Below are positions 27,864 through 36,482 of a stretch of 64,000 nucleotides of DNA, one piece after another. The notes under the pieces are model-generated. The model searched no databases and was not told where the DNA came from. It saw nothing but the letters and a program-made list of their open reading frames with translations. The stretch is taken from NCBI RefSeq assembly GCF_026651875.1, contig NZ_CP104067.1:2728001-2792000 (forward strand). The letters run 5' to 3'. The DNA is from Alicyclobacillus fastidiosus (GTDB lineage Bacteria; Bacillota; Bacilli; Alicyclobacillales; Alicyclobacillaceae). A program made the position numbers and the translations under genes. Numbering within the stretch: position 1 is the first letter of the stretch; every line of letters begins with the position of its first letter.

Positions 27864-27932
27864 TTTGTCGAAATAGGTAGAAATACTTCTAGTTTTGTCG
27901 CGATGCAGGATTCATCTTGGCAAAAGGCTAAT
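27864..27932 (+). promoter_or_regulatory. spoIIA control region: Spo0A boxes and sigma-H-like promoter
   Basis: TTTGTCGAA at 27864-27872 is a perfect Spo0A box (TGTCGAA), and TTTGTCGCG at 27895-27903 is a weaker second copy. Then GCAGGATTC (27905-27913) and GGCTAAT (27926-27932), 12 bases apart, resemble the sigma-H consensus RnAGGAwww / RnnGAAT with one mismatch in each half. The same arrangement drives spoIIA in Bacillus. Confidence 0.6.
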
Positions 27933-27973
27933 TGTTTCAGCCAAAGCGGTACATATGAAGGGAGATAACAACG

Positions 27974-28318
27974 GTGTCAGTCAATTCACGTTATGAGAAT
28001 GGCGTGCTCGTCATCAGCCTTCAGGGGGAACTCGACCATCACGCGGTGGAACAAATGCGTGACGACATTGAGGAACAACTCGCACATTCCGACTATCAGG
28101 GATTAGTGATGTCCTTCCGAAATATTGACTTCATGGATAGCTCCGGACTGGGGCTCATCTTGGGGCGGTTTCGCAGCGTCTCTCAACGCGGCGGTCAAAT
28201 GGCACTCTGTGAAGTTGGCCCGTCCTTGAAGAAACTATTCGAAATGTCTGGGCTGTTAAAAGTCCTCCCCTTATATGAAGCAGAAGATGTCGCTGTGCAG
28301 GCAGTGAAAGGAGCGTGA
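27974..28318 (+). CDS. spoIIAA: Anti-sigma F factor antagonist SpoIIAA
   Basis: The 114-residue STAS-domain protein has [14 protein letters not shown], with Ser57 matching the Ser58 phosphorylated by SpoIIAB in Bacillus. Unphosphorylated SpoIIAA pulls SpoIIAB off sigma F in the forespore. It starts at GTG 27974 after AAGGGAG, and its stop overlaps the next start. Confidence 0.96.
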   Translation: MSVNSRYENGVLVISLQGELDHHAVEQMRDDIEEQLAHSDYQGLVMSFRNIDFMDSSGLGLILGRFRSVSQRGGQMALCEVGPSLKKLFEMSGLLKVLPLYEAEDVAVQAVKGA

Positions 28319-28785
28319 AGGTCGTGGAGCGTATTGTGAGTGAAGTACAGGTTGACAATTACTTGCGGCTTCAATTTGCCAGCCGTTCCGAAAATGAATC
28401 GTTGGCTCGCGTTGCGGTTGCTTCCTTCGTAGCGCAGTTGGACCCGACCATGGAAGAGCTCACAGAACTCAAGACAGCCGTGTCCGAAGCCGTCACCAAC
28501 GCCATCATTCACGGGTATGAAGAGCGCGACGGGGAAGTGCGCATTGAATGCGCGTTGTCTAATCACTCTGTGAAGATTGTGATTGAGGACGAGGGGGTGG
28601 GCATTCCTGACCTCGAGGAAGCGCGTCAGCCCATGTACACTTCGCGGCCGGAACTGGAGCGGTCAGGGATGGGGATGACGATCATGGAGAGCTTTGTCGA
28701 TCAGTTAGAGGTGGAATCGACCGTGGGGCGCGGGACGCGCGTCACGATGATCAAGACGTTTGGTACAGACCGCGTCCAAATGTAA
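28315..28785 (+). CDS. spoIIAB: Anti-sigma F factor / serine kinase SpoIIAB
   Basis: The protein is up to 156 residues, with a GHKL ATPase fold: the N box [12 protein letters not shown], the G1 box [15 protein letters not shown] and the G2 box [10 protein letters not shown]. It holds sigma F inactive and phosphorylates SpoIIAA. GTG 28315 overlaps the spoIIAA stop (GTGA), indicating coupled translation; GTG 28324 or 28336 would give a length closer to Bacillus and cannot be excluded. Confidence 0.95.
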   Translation: MKVVERIVSEVQVDNYLRLQFASRSENESLARVAVASFVAQLDPTMEELTELKTAVSEAVTNAIIHGYEERDGEVRIECALSNHSVKIVIEDEGVGIPDLEEARQPMYTSRPELERSGMGMTIMESFVDQLEVESTVGRGTRVTMIKTFGTDRVQM

Positions 28786-28799
28786 TGGGGGTCTCGTAA

Positions 28800-29555
28800 A
28801 TGGATCACGCTAAAGAGACTTCCGCGAAGAACAAGAAGCTGACCGACGATGAAGTGCGCTCGCTCATCGACGCGAGTCACGAGGGTGACCAGGACGCCCG
28901 CGACCGTTTGGTGATTCACAACCAGCGCCTAGTGTGGGCTGTCGTACAACGCTTTTTAGGGCGCGGATACGATGCGGACGACCTCTTTCAAATCGGCTGT
29001 ATTGGGTTGATGAAGGCGGTCGACAAATTCGATCTGTCGTACGACGTGAAGTTCTCGACGTACGCGGTACCGATGATTATCGGTGAGATTCAGCGTTTTT
29101 TGCGGGATGACAGCACGGTGAAGGTCAGTCGGAGTCTGAAGGAAACGGCGAAGCAAATCCGCCACGTTCGAGACAATCTCGCCAAACAACTGGGGCGCCA
29201 GCCGCATATCACGGAAGTCGCAGAAGCGATGGGCATGGAGCCGTCGGAAATCGTGTTCGCGCAGGAAGCTTTGCGGGCGCCGACGTCGATTCATGAAACC
29301 GTCTATGAAAACGACGGAGATCCGATCTATTTGATGGACCAAATCGCCGATGAGGACACTCAGGGGCGATTTGACAAAATCGAATTACACGAAATCATCG
29401 GACGACTCCCAGAACGCGAGCGATATATCGTGTACATGCGATTTTTTAAGGATAAAACGCAAAGTGATGTGGCGCGGGTATTGGGCATTTCGCAGGTTCA
29501 AGTCTCGCGCTTGGAGAAAAAAATTCTTCAACAGATCAAGGAACAGTTGGAGTGA
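28800..29555 (+). CDS. sigF: RNA polymerase sigma factor SigF
   Basis: The 251-residue sigma-70 family factor has region 2 (GYDADDLFQIGCIGLMKAVDKFD, KFSTYAVPMIIGEIQRFLRDD) and region 4 (LPERERYIVYMRFFKDKTQSDVARVLGISQVQVSRLE). Sigma F is the first forespore-specific sigma factor. Gene order spoIIAA-spoIIAB-sigF is as in all spore formers. A very strong terminator follows, which uncouples it from spoVA. Confidence 0.96.
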   Translation: MDHAKETSAKNKKLTDDEVRSLIDASHEGDQDARDRLVIHNQRLVWAVVQRFLGRGYDADDLFQIGCIGLMKAVDKFDLSYDVKFSTYAVPMIIGEIQRFLRDDSTVKVSRSLKETAKQIRHVRDNLAKQLGRQPHITEVAEAMGMEPSEIVFAQEALRAPTSIHETVYENDGDPIYLMDQIADEDTQGRFDKIELHEIIGRLPERERYIVYMRFFKDKTQSDVARVLGISQVQVSRLEKKILQQIKEQLE

Positions 29556-29591
29556 GGGCGGCACGTGCCGCCCGTTCGCCCTCTGGAGCAT

Positions 29592-29649
29592 AAGAGCCTT
29601 CACATCGGTACGCGCCGTTTGCCGTGTAGCGATGTGAAGGCTCTTTTTG
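29592..29649 (+). terminator. Strong terminator after sigF
   Basis: AAGAGCCTTCACATCG (29592-29607) pairs perfectly over 16 bases with CGATGTGAAGGCTCTT (29630-29645), followed by TTTGG. A second palindrome, GGGCGGCACGTGCCGCCC, sits just upstream at 29556-29573. Confidence 0.9.
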
Positions 29650-29743
29650 GCTGCCGTGCCACCGATCTGACGAAGCCCGCGTTAGGACAGTGGAACTTGG
29701 GCACAATACCCCGCGAAGATTGATTGACGTTGGGGGAATGTTC

Positions 29744-30199
29744 GTGAGTGTAACCAAGGCGGATCGAGACAGATATCAGCAATTGGTCAAACAACATCGG
29801 CCACCGCGAACGGTTGTCATCAACACGATTCGCGCATTTGTCGTCGGTGGCCTCATTTGCGAGCTCGGTCAAATCGTGCAAACCCTGTTTATCCGGTACG
29901 GCCACTTTAAGCCGACCGACGCAGGGAATCCAACGGTAGCGGTGATGATCTTCTTGTCCGTGTTATTTACCGCTCTCGGCGTCTACGACCGCTTCGCGCA
30001 GTGGGCTGGCGCCGGGTCTGCCGTGCCGGTTACCGGCTTTGCCAACACGATTGCGTCGGCTGCGATGGAACACCGCAGCGAGGGATGGGTCAGCGGTATC
30101 GGTGGAAACATGTTTAAACTTGCGGGCCCTGTCATCGTCTTTGGGGTGGTCAGTGCCTTTTTCGTATCGCTCATTCGCTACATTGTCACACATCTGTAA
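29744..30199 (+). CDS. spoVAC: Stage V sporulation protein AC
   Basis: The 151-residue membrane protein is of the SpoVAC/SpoVAEb fold, with VVGGLICELGQIVQTLFI, LGVYDRFAQWAGAGSAVPVTGFAN and a C-terminal helix. In Bacillus SpoVAC acts as a mechanosensitive channel in the inner membrane for Ca-dipicolinate movement. GTG 29744 follows GGGGGA by 6 bases. It is the first gene of this spoVA operon; spoVAA and spoVAB are absent. Confidence 0.92.
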   Translation: MSVTKADRDRYQQLVKQHRPPRTVVINTIRAFVVGGLICELGQIVQTLFIRYGHFKPTDAGNPTVAVMIFLSVLFTALGVYDRFAQWAGAGSAVPVTGFANTIASAAMEHRSEGWVSGIGGNMFKLAGPVIVFGVVSAFFVSLIRYIVTHL

Positions 30200-30214
30200 G
30201 CAGGGGGGTCGCGC

Positions 30215-31237
30215 ATGCCGAAAATCGGTCGACAAACGTGGGATTTTAGTAAGGGACAGGGCGTTTACGTGGCGGGTGTCGGCACAGTTGCCGGACAGCT
30301 TGAAAGTGCCGGTCCGTTAGGCCGGGACTTCGACGTTCACCTTGAGAACGACCGAGTGGACGGCGACACGTGGGAGCATTCTGAACAATCGATGTTCGGG
30401 ACGGCCGCCCAAATAGCCCTGGAGAACGCGCGCATCACTTCACAAGAACTGGATATGCTCATTGGCGCCGATCTCAATGCACAGCTCACGTCGTTCTACT
30501 TAGGGCTTCGCGGGCACAGCGTTCCCGCATTAGGTGTCTACAGTGCGTGTGCGTCCATCTGCGAAGCGCTCGCCATCGGCGGTCTCATCGTCCATACGCA
30601 ACACGGCCAGCGCGTGCTGGCTGGGACGTCAAGCCACACGAGCACCGCCGAACGGCAGTTTCGCTATCCAACCGAATATGGCGCACAAAAGCCGCCGACC
30701 GCACAGCGTACGGCGACCGGATCAGGGGTCGCGGTGCTCACAAACGAGCCGAGTCGAATTCAAATCACGCACGCGACGGTGGGAAAAGTGATGGATTACG
30801 GGGTCACCAGCCCCTGGGAGATGGGTGCCGCGATGGCCCCGTCCGCCGCAGACACCATCCGCGCACACCTGAACGACACAGGTCGCAGCTTACGCGACTA
30901 CGATTGCGTCGCAACGGGCGACCTTGGTCATATCGGGCACACGCTGTTAAAAGAGCTCCTCACGAAGGAGGGGTTGACAGACGTCGGACACCTGACCGAC
31001 TGCGGTGTACTCATTTACGACTCCGCACAACCGGACGTTTTTTCCGGTGGCAGTGGCGGGGCATGTTGCTCGCTGGTGACGTTTGGGCACCTGTTGAAAC
31101 GCGTGCTGAATGGCAGTTACAAGCGGATCTTGGTCAGCGCTACAGGGGCGTTACTTTCCGCCGTGAGCGCACAACAACACGATTCTATTCCGGGTGTGTC
31201 GCACGCGATTGCCTTTGAACGAAAGGACGGGAATTGA
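30215..31237 (+). CDS. spoVAD: Stage V sporulation protein AD
   Basis: The 340-residue protein has the thiolase-like fold of SpoVAD, which binds dipicolinic acid rather than acting as a thiolase. [17 protein letters not shown] and the end [26 protein letters not shown] are typical. ATG 30215 follows GGGGGGTCG. It lies 15 bases after spoVAC. Confidence 0.95.
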   Translation: MPKIGRQTWDFSKGQGVYVAGVGTVAGQLESAGPLGRDFDVHLENDRVDGDTWEHSEQSMFGTAAQIALENARITSQELDMLIGADLNAQLTSFYLGLRGHSVPALGVYSACASICEALAIGGLIVHTQHGQRVLAGTSSHTSTAERQFRYPTEYGAQKPPTAQRTATGSGVAVLTNEPSRIQITHATVGKVMDYGVTSPWEMGAAMAPSAADTIRAHLNDTGRSLRDYDCVATGDLGHIGHTLLKELLTKEGLTDVGHLTDCGVLIYDSAQPDVFSGGSGGACCSLVTFGHLLKRVLNGSYKRILVSATGALLSAVSAQQHDSIPGVSHAIAFERKDGN

Positions 31238-31238
31238 G

Positions 31239-31601
31239 ATGCCGACTTGGAGTACATTCATCTGGGCGTTTCTCGTCGGTGGAGGAATTTGTGCGATTGG
31301 ACAACTTGTAATGGATTTTTCAAAACTGACGCCGGGCCACATCATGGCCATGTTGGTCGTGGCCGGTGCGGTCTTGGATGGGTTCGGGTTGTATGATCCG
31401 CTGATCAAGTTTGCCGGCGCCGGCGCCACCGTTCCAATCACCAGCTTTGGCAACGCGCTGGTACACGGAGCGACGCAGGAGGCGCATCTTCACGGTTTGA
31501 TCGGCATTATCACCGGCATTTTTGAAGTGACCAGCGCTGGCGTTTCCGCGGCTATCGTGTTCGGCTTTTTGGCCGCCGTCATTGCCAAGCCGAAGGGATG
31601 A
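31239..31601 (+). CDS. spoVAEB: Stage V sporulation protein AEb
   Basis: The 120-residue membrane protein is homologous to SpoVAC ([43 protein letters not shown]). ATG 31239 is used, with the spoVAD stop one base upstream. With SpoVAC and SpoVAD it makes the minimal Ca-dipicolinate transport unit. Confidence 0.92.
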   Translation: MPTWSTFIWAFLVGGGICAIGQLVMDFSKLTPGHIMAMLVVAGAVLDGFGLYDPLIKFAGAGATVPITSFGNALVHGATQEAHLHGLIGIITGIFEVTSAGVSAAIVFGFLAAVIAKPKG

Positions 31602-31607
31602 TGAACC

Positions 31608-32264
31608 ATGCGGCCAATGCGGCGAAGGCTCGCACCAGACGAGAAGAGGCGTGTCATCGTCGTCACGGATGGGGACCATGTGGCCTTTCGCGCCCTGCGC
31701 GTCGCCGCGCGGCGCACTGGATGTCGCCTCATCTCCAAAAGTGCGGGCAATCCGACGCCGTTGTCCGCGATTGAACTCGTGTGCTGCATTCGTCAAACGC
31801 CCTACGATCCCGTCGTCGTCATGTTGGACGACAACGGCGATGGAAATGAGGCCTGCGGTGAACAGGCCCTGTGCGTGCTCTTGAACCACCCCGACGTGCA
31901 CGTCATCGCCACGCTGGCGGTGGCGTCGAACACGAGTCGCGTGGAAGGCGTGGCGGTCGACTTCAGTATCGATGCCAATGGCCAGAGGGTGGAGACGGCT
32001 GTAGATAAGGACGGGATACCGTGCCGCAGCTATGTCGTACACGGTGACACGGTCGATATTTTGCGCCGAGTCGACGCGCCACTGGTCATCGGCATTGGCG
32101 ACATCGGCAAGATGAATGGCAAAGACGCGCCCGAACGCGGTGCACCTGTCACGACTTCCGCCATCGAGTGGATTTTGATGCATTCGAACAAGCACAAAAT
32201 CCAGCCAGCCCACAACGAAAGCCGTGCGACCGCATACCGTGGAGGGAGAAACGGGCGGAGGTGA
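31608..32264 (+). CDS. spoVAEA: Stage V sporulation protein AEa
   Basis: The 218-residue soluble protein starts with a basic stretch and has RRVIVVTDGDHVAFRAL and VVMLDDNGDGNEACGEQAL, as in SpoVAEa. Its biochemical role in spores is unknown. It follows spoVAEb by 6 bases. The stop sits inside the ribosome site of the next small gene. Confidence 0.88.
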   Translation: MRPMRRRLAPDEKRRVIVVTDGDHVAFRALRVAARRTGCRLISKSAGNPTPLSAIELVCCIRQTPYDPVVVMLDDNGDGNEACGEQALCVLLNHPDVHVIATLAVASNTSRVEGVAVDFSIDANGQRVETAVDKDGIPCRSYVVHGDTVDILRRVDAPLVIGIGDIGKMNGKDAPERGAPVTTSAIEWILMHSNKHKIQPAHNESRATAYRGGRNGRR

Positions 32265-32268
32265 CGAA

Positions 32269-32406
32269 GTGGTCAGCTTACTCATGTTTTTGCCGCAACT
32301 GTTCCGCTATTTCGGTATGTTCCAGTCGTTTATGGGCTTTGTTCGACCGGCGTGGCCGTTCCTTTCACGCATTTGGCGGCGGACACCGGCGGTCGCGGCC
32401 GCCTAA
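32269..32406 (+). CDS. Small hydrophobic protein at the end of the spoVA operon
   Basis: The 45-residue peptide starts at GTG 32269, with GGAGGTGA at 32257-32264 giving ideal spacing. It is rich in Phe and Leu (LLMFLPQLFRYFGMFQSFMGF) with basic residues near the end (SRIWRRTP), which suggests a membrane-binding helix. The spoVAF gene often found here is missing. No family is recognised; the reality of the gene rests on the ribosome site and operon position. Confidence 0.6.
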   Translation: MVSLLMFLPQLFRYFGMFQSFMGFVRPAWPFLSRIWRRTPAVAAA

Positions 32407-32526
32407 GGCCGTCTGAATTCATCGGTTCATGCCCCGTCGCCACCCGCGTGTGTTGTATACTAAACACAAATCACACGTAGACGGGAATGAACCGCCATTT
32501 CACTCATCTACTCAGAACCTGGAACT

Positions 32527-33252
32527 GTGCATGCCCGAATTGAAGTGGTCGAAAAGAGACGTGTTCGCATGATGCGGTTTGGCGGGCGGGGCGGCTGGCA
32601 GGGGGCGCTGGACCAGGCCCGGCTAGATCGACCGGTTTTTCCATACCAGCGGGCGTTCGCCGGATTGGTCCAGTCGCTTGGCACCGTCGACTCCTTCCTG
32701 TCGATTGGCGTTGGCACTGGGACAGCGCTCAATTCCGTGCTAGCCAGCCACCCGAATGCACAATTGTACGGTGTGGAAATTGACCAGACGGTGCTCGAGG
32801 TCGCCATTCGCTACTTTCACGCGCCAGACCATCGCAGGGCGGACTATTATGTGGGCGATGGTTTTGCTTTTATCCGAGCAGATATGCCAAATTTATACGA
32901 CCTGATTTTCGTGGATGCATATATGCGCAACGACATCTACCAACCAGCGCTCGACCCAAACGCGCTGGACGCCCTGCGACAGCGACTGCGCCCACAGGGT
33001 GTCGTCGCGTATAACATCATCGGCCAAAACCTGGCGACCGGTGCCCGCGGCACGTTCGTGCGCGCCGCGAAATCGCGCTTTGCGTCGGTGCTCGACCTGC
33101 CGGTCGGCGTTCCTTTTAGCGACCAGAACAGATTGGTGATACTTACGGACCACCGTTCACTTCTTCAGGATTTGTGCCGTTCCCTTGGACAGGCCTCGGT
33201 GCTCAAGTGGCACGAGCGGCTACTCTGGCCGCAGCGACTGCGCAGCCTCTAA
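32527..33252 (+). CDS. Spermidine-synthase-like methyltransferase-fold protein
   Basis: The protein is up to 241 residues from GTG 32527, with the Rossmann motif SIGVGTGTALNSVL, the acidic VEIDQTVLEVA and FVDAY, as in spermidine synthases and their uncharacterised relatives. The partner decarboxylase gene is absent, and the substrate is unknown. No ribosome site precedes GTG 32527. The homologous-looking reading frame continues upstream to ATT 32497 (YSEPGTVHARIEVVE), after which a stop intervenes, so the true start is unclear. Confidence 0.7.
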   Translation: MHARIEVVEKRRVRMMRFGGRGGWQGALDQARLDRPVFPYQRAFAGLVQSLGTVDSFLSIGVGTGTALNSVLASHPNAQLYGVEIDQTVLEVAIRYFHAPDHRRADYYVGDGFAFIRADMPNLYDLIFVDAYMRNDIYQPALDPNALDALRQRLRPQGVVAYNIIGQNLATGARGTFVRAAKSRFASVLDLPVGVPFSDQNRLVILTDHRSLLQDLCRSLGQASVLKWHERLLWPQRLRSL

Positions 33253-33303
33253 AACGGCTATGCTATAATGAGCCCGAACGGACCCAAGGAGGCACACGGT
33301 TTA

Positions 33304-33918
33304 ATGTTTTCGAGACTCTCGTCACCGTCCTATATTCTCGTTATCTTTATCGTCCTCTTCAGCCTCGTCATCCACGAGTTCGCACATGCGGCTGTAGCGG
33401 ATTTACAAGGGGACAAGACCGCGCGCATGAACGGTCGGCTCACGCTCAACCCACTCGTGCACCTCGAGTTGCTGGGCATTATCATGATTTTGTTCGCGCC
33501 GATTGGGTGGGCGCGTCCTGTCCCAATTAACATGAACAACTTCAAGCGGCCGCGGCTGTCCATGATTTTGGCGGTGGCAGCGGGTCCGTGCGCCAACCTC
33601 GTCCTCGCGGTATTGGCCTATTTCGTGTTGTTTGTTGCACACCCCAGTTATACTGGCCTCTTGTCCACGATTCTGTTCGACGTGGCACAAGTCAATGTCG
33701 CATTGTTTGCGTTTAATATTATTCCTTTGCCGCCACTCGACGGATCGCAAATTTTGAGACACCTGCTGCCCTTAAAACAGGCGATTGCATTCAGTCGATT
33801 GGACGCGTATGGACCGTTTATTCTCATGTTCCTATTTATCGTTCCGTATTTCGACACGTGGGTATTTGAGCCATTTGTCAACTTGTTGAACGGCGTCATC
33901 GCGTCTTGGTTCTTTTAG
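33304..33918 (+). CDS. Site-2 protease family membrane metalloprotease (M50)
   Basis: The 204-residue protein has about five helices with the zinc motif HEFAHA in the first long helix and the second catalytic motif FNIIPLPPLDGSQI. It is a short YwhC/SREBP-type intramembrane protease without PDZ or CBS domains. AAGGAGG at 33286-33292 precedes ATG 33304. A TATAAT stands at 33264-33269. In several bacilli such a gene precedes scpA, as here. Confidence 0.87.
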   Translation: MFSRLSSPSYILVIFIVLFSLVIHEFAHAAVADLQGDKTARMNGRLTLNPLVHLELLGIIMILFAPIGWARPVPINMNNFKRPRLSMILAVAAGPCANLVLAVLAYFVLFVAHPSYTGLLSTILFDVAQVNVALFAFNIIPLPPLDGSQILRHLLPLKQAIAFSRLDAYGPFILMFLFIVPYFDTWVFEPFVNLLNGVIASWFF

Positions 33919-33980
33919 GCCTTTGGCCATCGGTTGCCTGACGAGAAACGGCGCCATTTTCATGGAGAGGCGTGCGTAAT

Positions 33981-34730
33981 GTGTCGTACGAGGTAAGACT
34001 GGCACAATTTGAGGGACCCCTCGACTTATTGATGCACCTCATCCGCAAAAATGAAGTGGATATTTACGATATCCCGATTGCGGAAATCACAGATCAGTAC
34101 TTGTCGTACTTGCGGGCCATGGAAGAGTGGTCGCTGGAAATCGCCAGCGAGTTCGTCGTCATGGCGGCCACCTTGCTCGCGATTAAGTCGAGAATGCTGC
34201 TTCCTCGGACTCGAGCGACTGCAGAGGACGAGGAGGAGGACCCACGAGCTCCGCTGGTCGAACAACTCATCGAGTATCAGCGGTGCAAGTGGGCCGCAGG
34301 TCAACTGTCCGAACTGGCGACGGCGCAGGCGCAAGTGTATTCTCGTGCGCCTATGGATTTATCTGCTTACAAGAGTCGTGAAGCGCCGGAACTCACTGGG
34401 GTGAGTCTCTGGAATTTGGTCGACGCGTTTCGCAAGCTGTACATGCGCATGCCAAAGCTTGAGCGCGTCGCGGAGATCCGCGGTCACGTGGAGCGCGTTG
34501 AAGATCTGATGGGCGAAATTGTCGAGCGGTTGCAGCGATATCGCAGGATCGAGTTCTCGCAACTCATGGATTTTGTGCACAATCGGCACACGCTCGTGAC
34601 AGCCTTTTTGGCCATTCTCGAATTGATCAAAGATCGGGCGCTTCGCTTCGTTCAGGAAGAAGCCTTTGGGCCCCTGGAGCTCATTTGGATAGGGGAGACA
34701 AACAACGATGCAACTTCTGTCAGCGGTTGA
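33981..34730 (+). CDS. scpA: Segregation and condensation protein A
   Basis: The 249-residue kleisin begins YEVRLAQFEGPLDLLMHLIRK, which fits the ScpA N-terminal SMC-binding domain, and ends in a winged-helix. ScpA links the two Smc heads and binds ScpB. GTG 33981 has GAGAGG 10 bases upstream; the GTG at 33972 is too close. It overlaps scpB by 23 bases. Confidence 0.95.
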   Translation: MSYEVRLAQFEGPLDLLMHLIRKNEVDIYDIPIAEITDQYLSYLRAMEEWSLEIASEFVVMAATLLAIKSRMLLPRTRATAEDEEEDPRAPLVEQLIEYQRCKWAAGQLSELATAQAQVYSRAPMDLSAYKSREAPELTGVSLWNLVDAFRKLYMRMPKLERVAEIRGHVERVEDLMGEIVERLQRYRRIEFSQLMDFVHNRHTLVTAFLAILELIKDRALRFVQEEAFGPLELIWIGETNNDATSVSG

Positions 34731-35268
34731 GGCGATTTTGTTTGCAGCCGGCAGCGACGGTTTGCAAACGTCGGATATCGCTCACATATTAGATTGTTCG
34801 GAGGCCGATGCGCGCAACTTGTGCCACCAACTGCGCGCGGCATTCAACGAGCGCGGGGCGGGTATCACGCTGCAAGAGGTGGCGGATACGTGGCAGTTGA
34901 CGACCCGACCGGAGCTGGCGCCGTTTCTCAAGCGGATGGCGCAGGCGCCGATGCAGTCGAGCTTATCGGCGGCGGCACTCGAAGTGCTTGCCATCATCTC
35001 GTACAAGCAGCCGATCACCCGCGCTGAGATCGACGAAATTCGCGGGGTGCAGTCGGATCGGGCCTTGGCGACACTCGTCCACCGCCAACTGGTCCGCGAA
35101 GTCGGACGGCAGGACGCACCTGGCCGCCCCATCCTGTTTGGCACGACAGAACAGTTCTTGCGCCACTTCGGTTTGAAATCCTTGTCTGAACTTCCGCCAC
35201 TTCCGCCTGCGCCCGAAGAGCAGGACGTGTCCCTCTTTGCGTTGCCCTCCGAAATCGCACGCGATTGA
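34708..35268 (+). CDS. scpB: Segregation and condensation protein B
   Basis: The 186-residue protein has two winged-helix domains with the ScpB block SAAALEVLAIISYKQPITRAEIDEIRG. It dimerises on ScpA in the Smc condensin. ATG 34708 lies within the end of scpA, after AGGGGAGAC, indicating coupled translation. Confidence 0.95.
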   Translation: MQLLSAVEAILFAAGSDGLQTSDIAHILDCSEADARNLCHQLRAAFNERGAGITLQEVADTWQLTTRPELAPFLKRMAQAPMQSSLSAAALEVLAIISYKQPITRAEIDEIRGVQSDRALATLVHRQLVREVGRQDAPGRPILFGTTEQFLRHFGLKSLSELPPLPPAPEEQDVSLFALPSEIARD

Positions 35269-35331
35269 GGCGTGCATAGGAGCCAAGTAGATAACACATA
35301 ATGTCACCGACGTGAAAAGGTGGCATACGAG

Positions 35332-35952
35332 ATGATTTGGCTCCTCATAATCCTGGCAGTTCTCATATGTCTCGCGACCCTGCTCTTACTCCCCGTGGAA
35401 ATCCGTGTCCGTTATGAGCACTTTCAAGAGGATGATCAGGGGATAATCGAGCTGCGCTATCTTGGCGGACTGATTCACATCAAACGCGAGTTGACCAAGA
35501 TCCAGGTCGGCGTCACCGACAATGGGCCGGCGGTAGGCGTCAAAACTGAGTCGAAGGCGAACGAATCGCATGGGATTTTTTCGGCGGCGGACTTGGCACA
35601 GGTTTTTCGCGAGTTGGGCCCACTGCTGGAATTTATGCGAATCTCGTCGCGGATTGTTCGCCAGTCGGCTCGTCATCTCCACGTGCGGTTCATTCATTTG
35701 GAGGCGAACGTGGGGCTTTCCGACGCGGTCGTCACTGGAACGTCTGTCGGCGTTCTCTACATGGTCCTCGAGTCGCTGTTTGGCTATATGGGGCAGTTTT
35801 GTCGACTTCGCCAGGTCCCGTCCATCGCGATTCACCCGGTCTTTAACCAATTCGTGCTTCAGGTGAGAACGCAGAGCATAATGAGTATTCGCTTGGGTTA
35901 CGCTATCAGCGCAGGCATCAGGCTTCTGTTAGCCTGGAAAAGGAGGACGTAA
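35332..35952 (+). CDS. ytfI: DUF2953 membrane-anchored protein, YtfI-like
   Basis: The 206-residue protein has one N-terminal helix (IIWLL-type hydrophobic segment), then a domain with RYLGGLIHIKRELTKIQV. DUF2953 proteins sit next to ytfJ in spore formers, as here, three bases apart. ATG 35332 is favoured by AAAGGTGG 9 bases upstream. The role is unknown but probably sporulation-related. Confidence 0.8.
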   Translation: MIWLLIILAVLICLATLLLLPVEIRVRYEHFQEDDQGIIELRYLGGLIHIKRELTKIQVGVTDNGPAVGVKTESKANESHGIFSAADLAQVFRELGPLLEFMRISSRIVRQSARHLHVRFIHLEANVGLSDAVVTGTSVGVLYMVLESLFGYMGQFCRLRQVPSIAIHPVFNQFVLQVRTQSIMSIRLGYAISAGIRLLLAWKRRT

Positions 35953-35954
35953 CG

Positions 35955-36389
35955 TTGGATCATCCAATACAAGGCCTTATGCAAACGGCGATGTCGAACA
36001 TACGTGAAATGGTTGATGTGAATACCATTATTGGCGATCCCGTCGAAACCCCAGATGGAACCGTCATCCTCCCGGTGTCCAAAGTTGGATTCGGATTTGC
36101 AGCGGGCGGCAGTGAATTTACTTCCAGCCCCAGTCAGGGCAATGGCTCAAGTGATGGGGAGAATCCGTTTGGCGGCGGATCCGGCGGTGGCGTTTCCATC
36201 ACGCCAATCGGCTTTCTCATCGTACACGGCAACAACGTTCGCCTGTTGTCGACCGACAACCAAAACCAATTGTACGATCGACTCATCGATATGGCGCCTT
36301 CGGTGATGGAACGCATTCAGTCATTTATGCAACCCAGCAAGAAACAGGGCGGGGCACCGGCCCAGGCGTCAACGCCGCCTGTGGTGTAG
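35955..36389 (+). CDS. ytfJ: GerW/YtfJ-family sporulation protein
   Basis: The 144-residue protein has the YtfJ core: VDVNTIIGDPVETPDGTVI, then VSKVGFGFAAGGSEF and a Gly/Ser-rich loop before GGVSITPIGFLIVHG. YtfJ/GerW is made in the forespore and affects germination. TTG 35955 follows AGGAGG by 8 bases. Confidence 0.92.
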   Translation: MDHPIQGLMQTAMSNIREMVDVNTIIGDPVETPDGTVILPVSKVGFGFAAGGSEFTSSPSQGNGSSDGENPFGGGSGGGVSITPIGFLIVHGNNVRLLSTDNQNQLYDRLIDMAPSVMERIQSFMQPSKKQGGAPAQASTPPVV

Positions 36390-36482
36390 TTGCGCGGCGA
36401 CAAACTGGAGTGTTAGAAATGGCGCGGCTGGCATACCCATGGACAAGGAGGTTTGTCCTTTTGCTTGGGGGTGTGACCAGCC

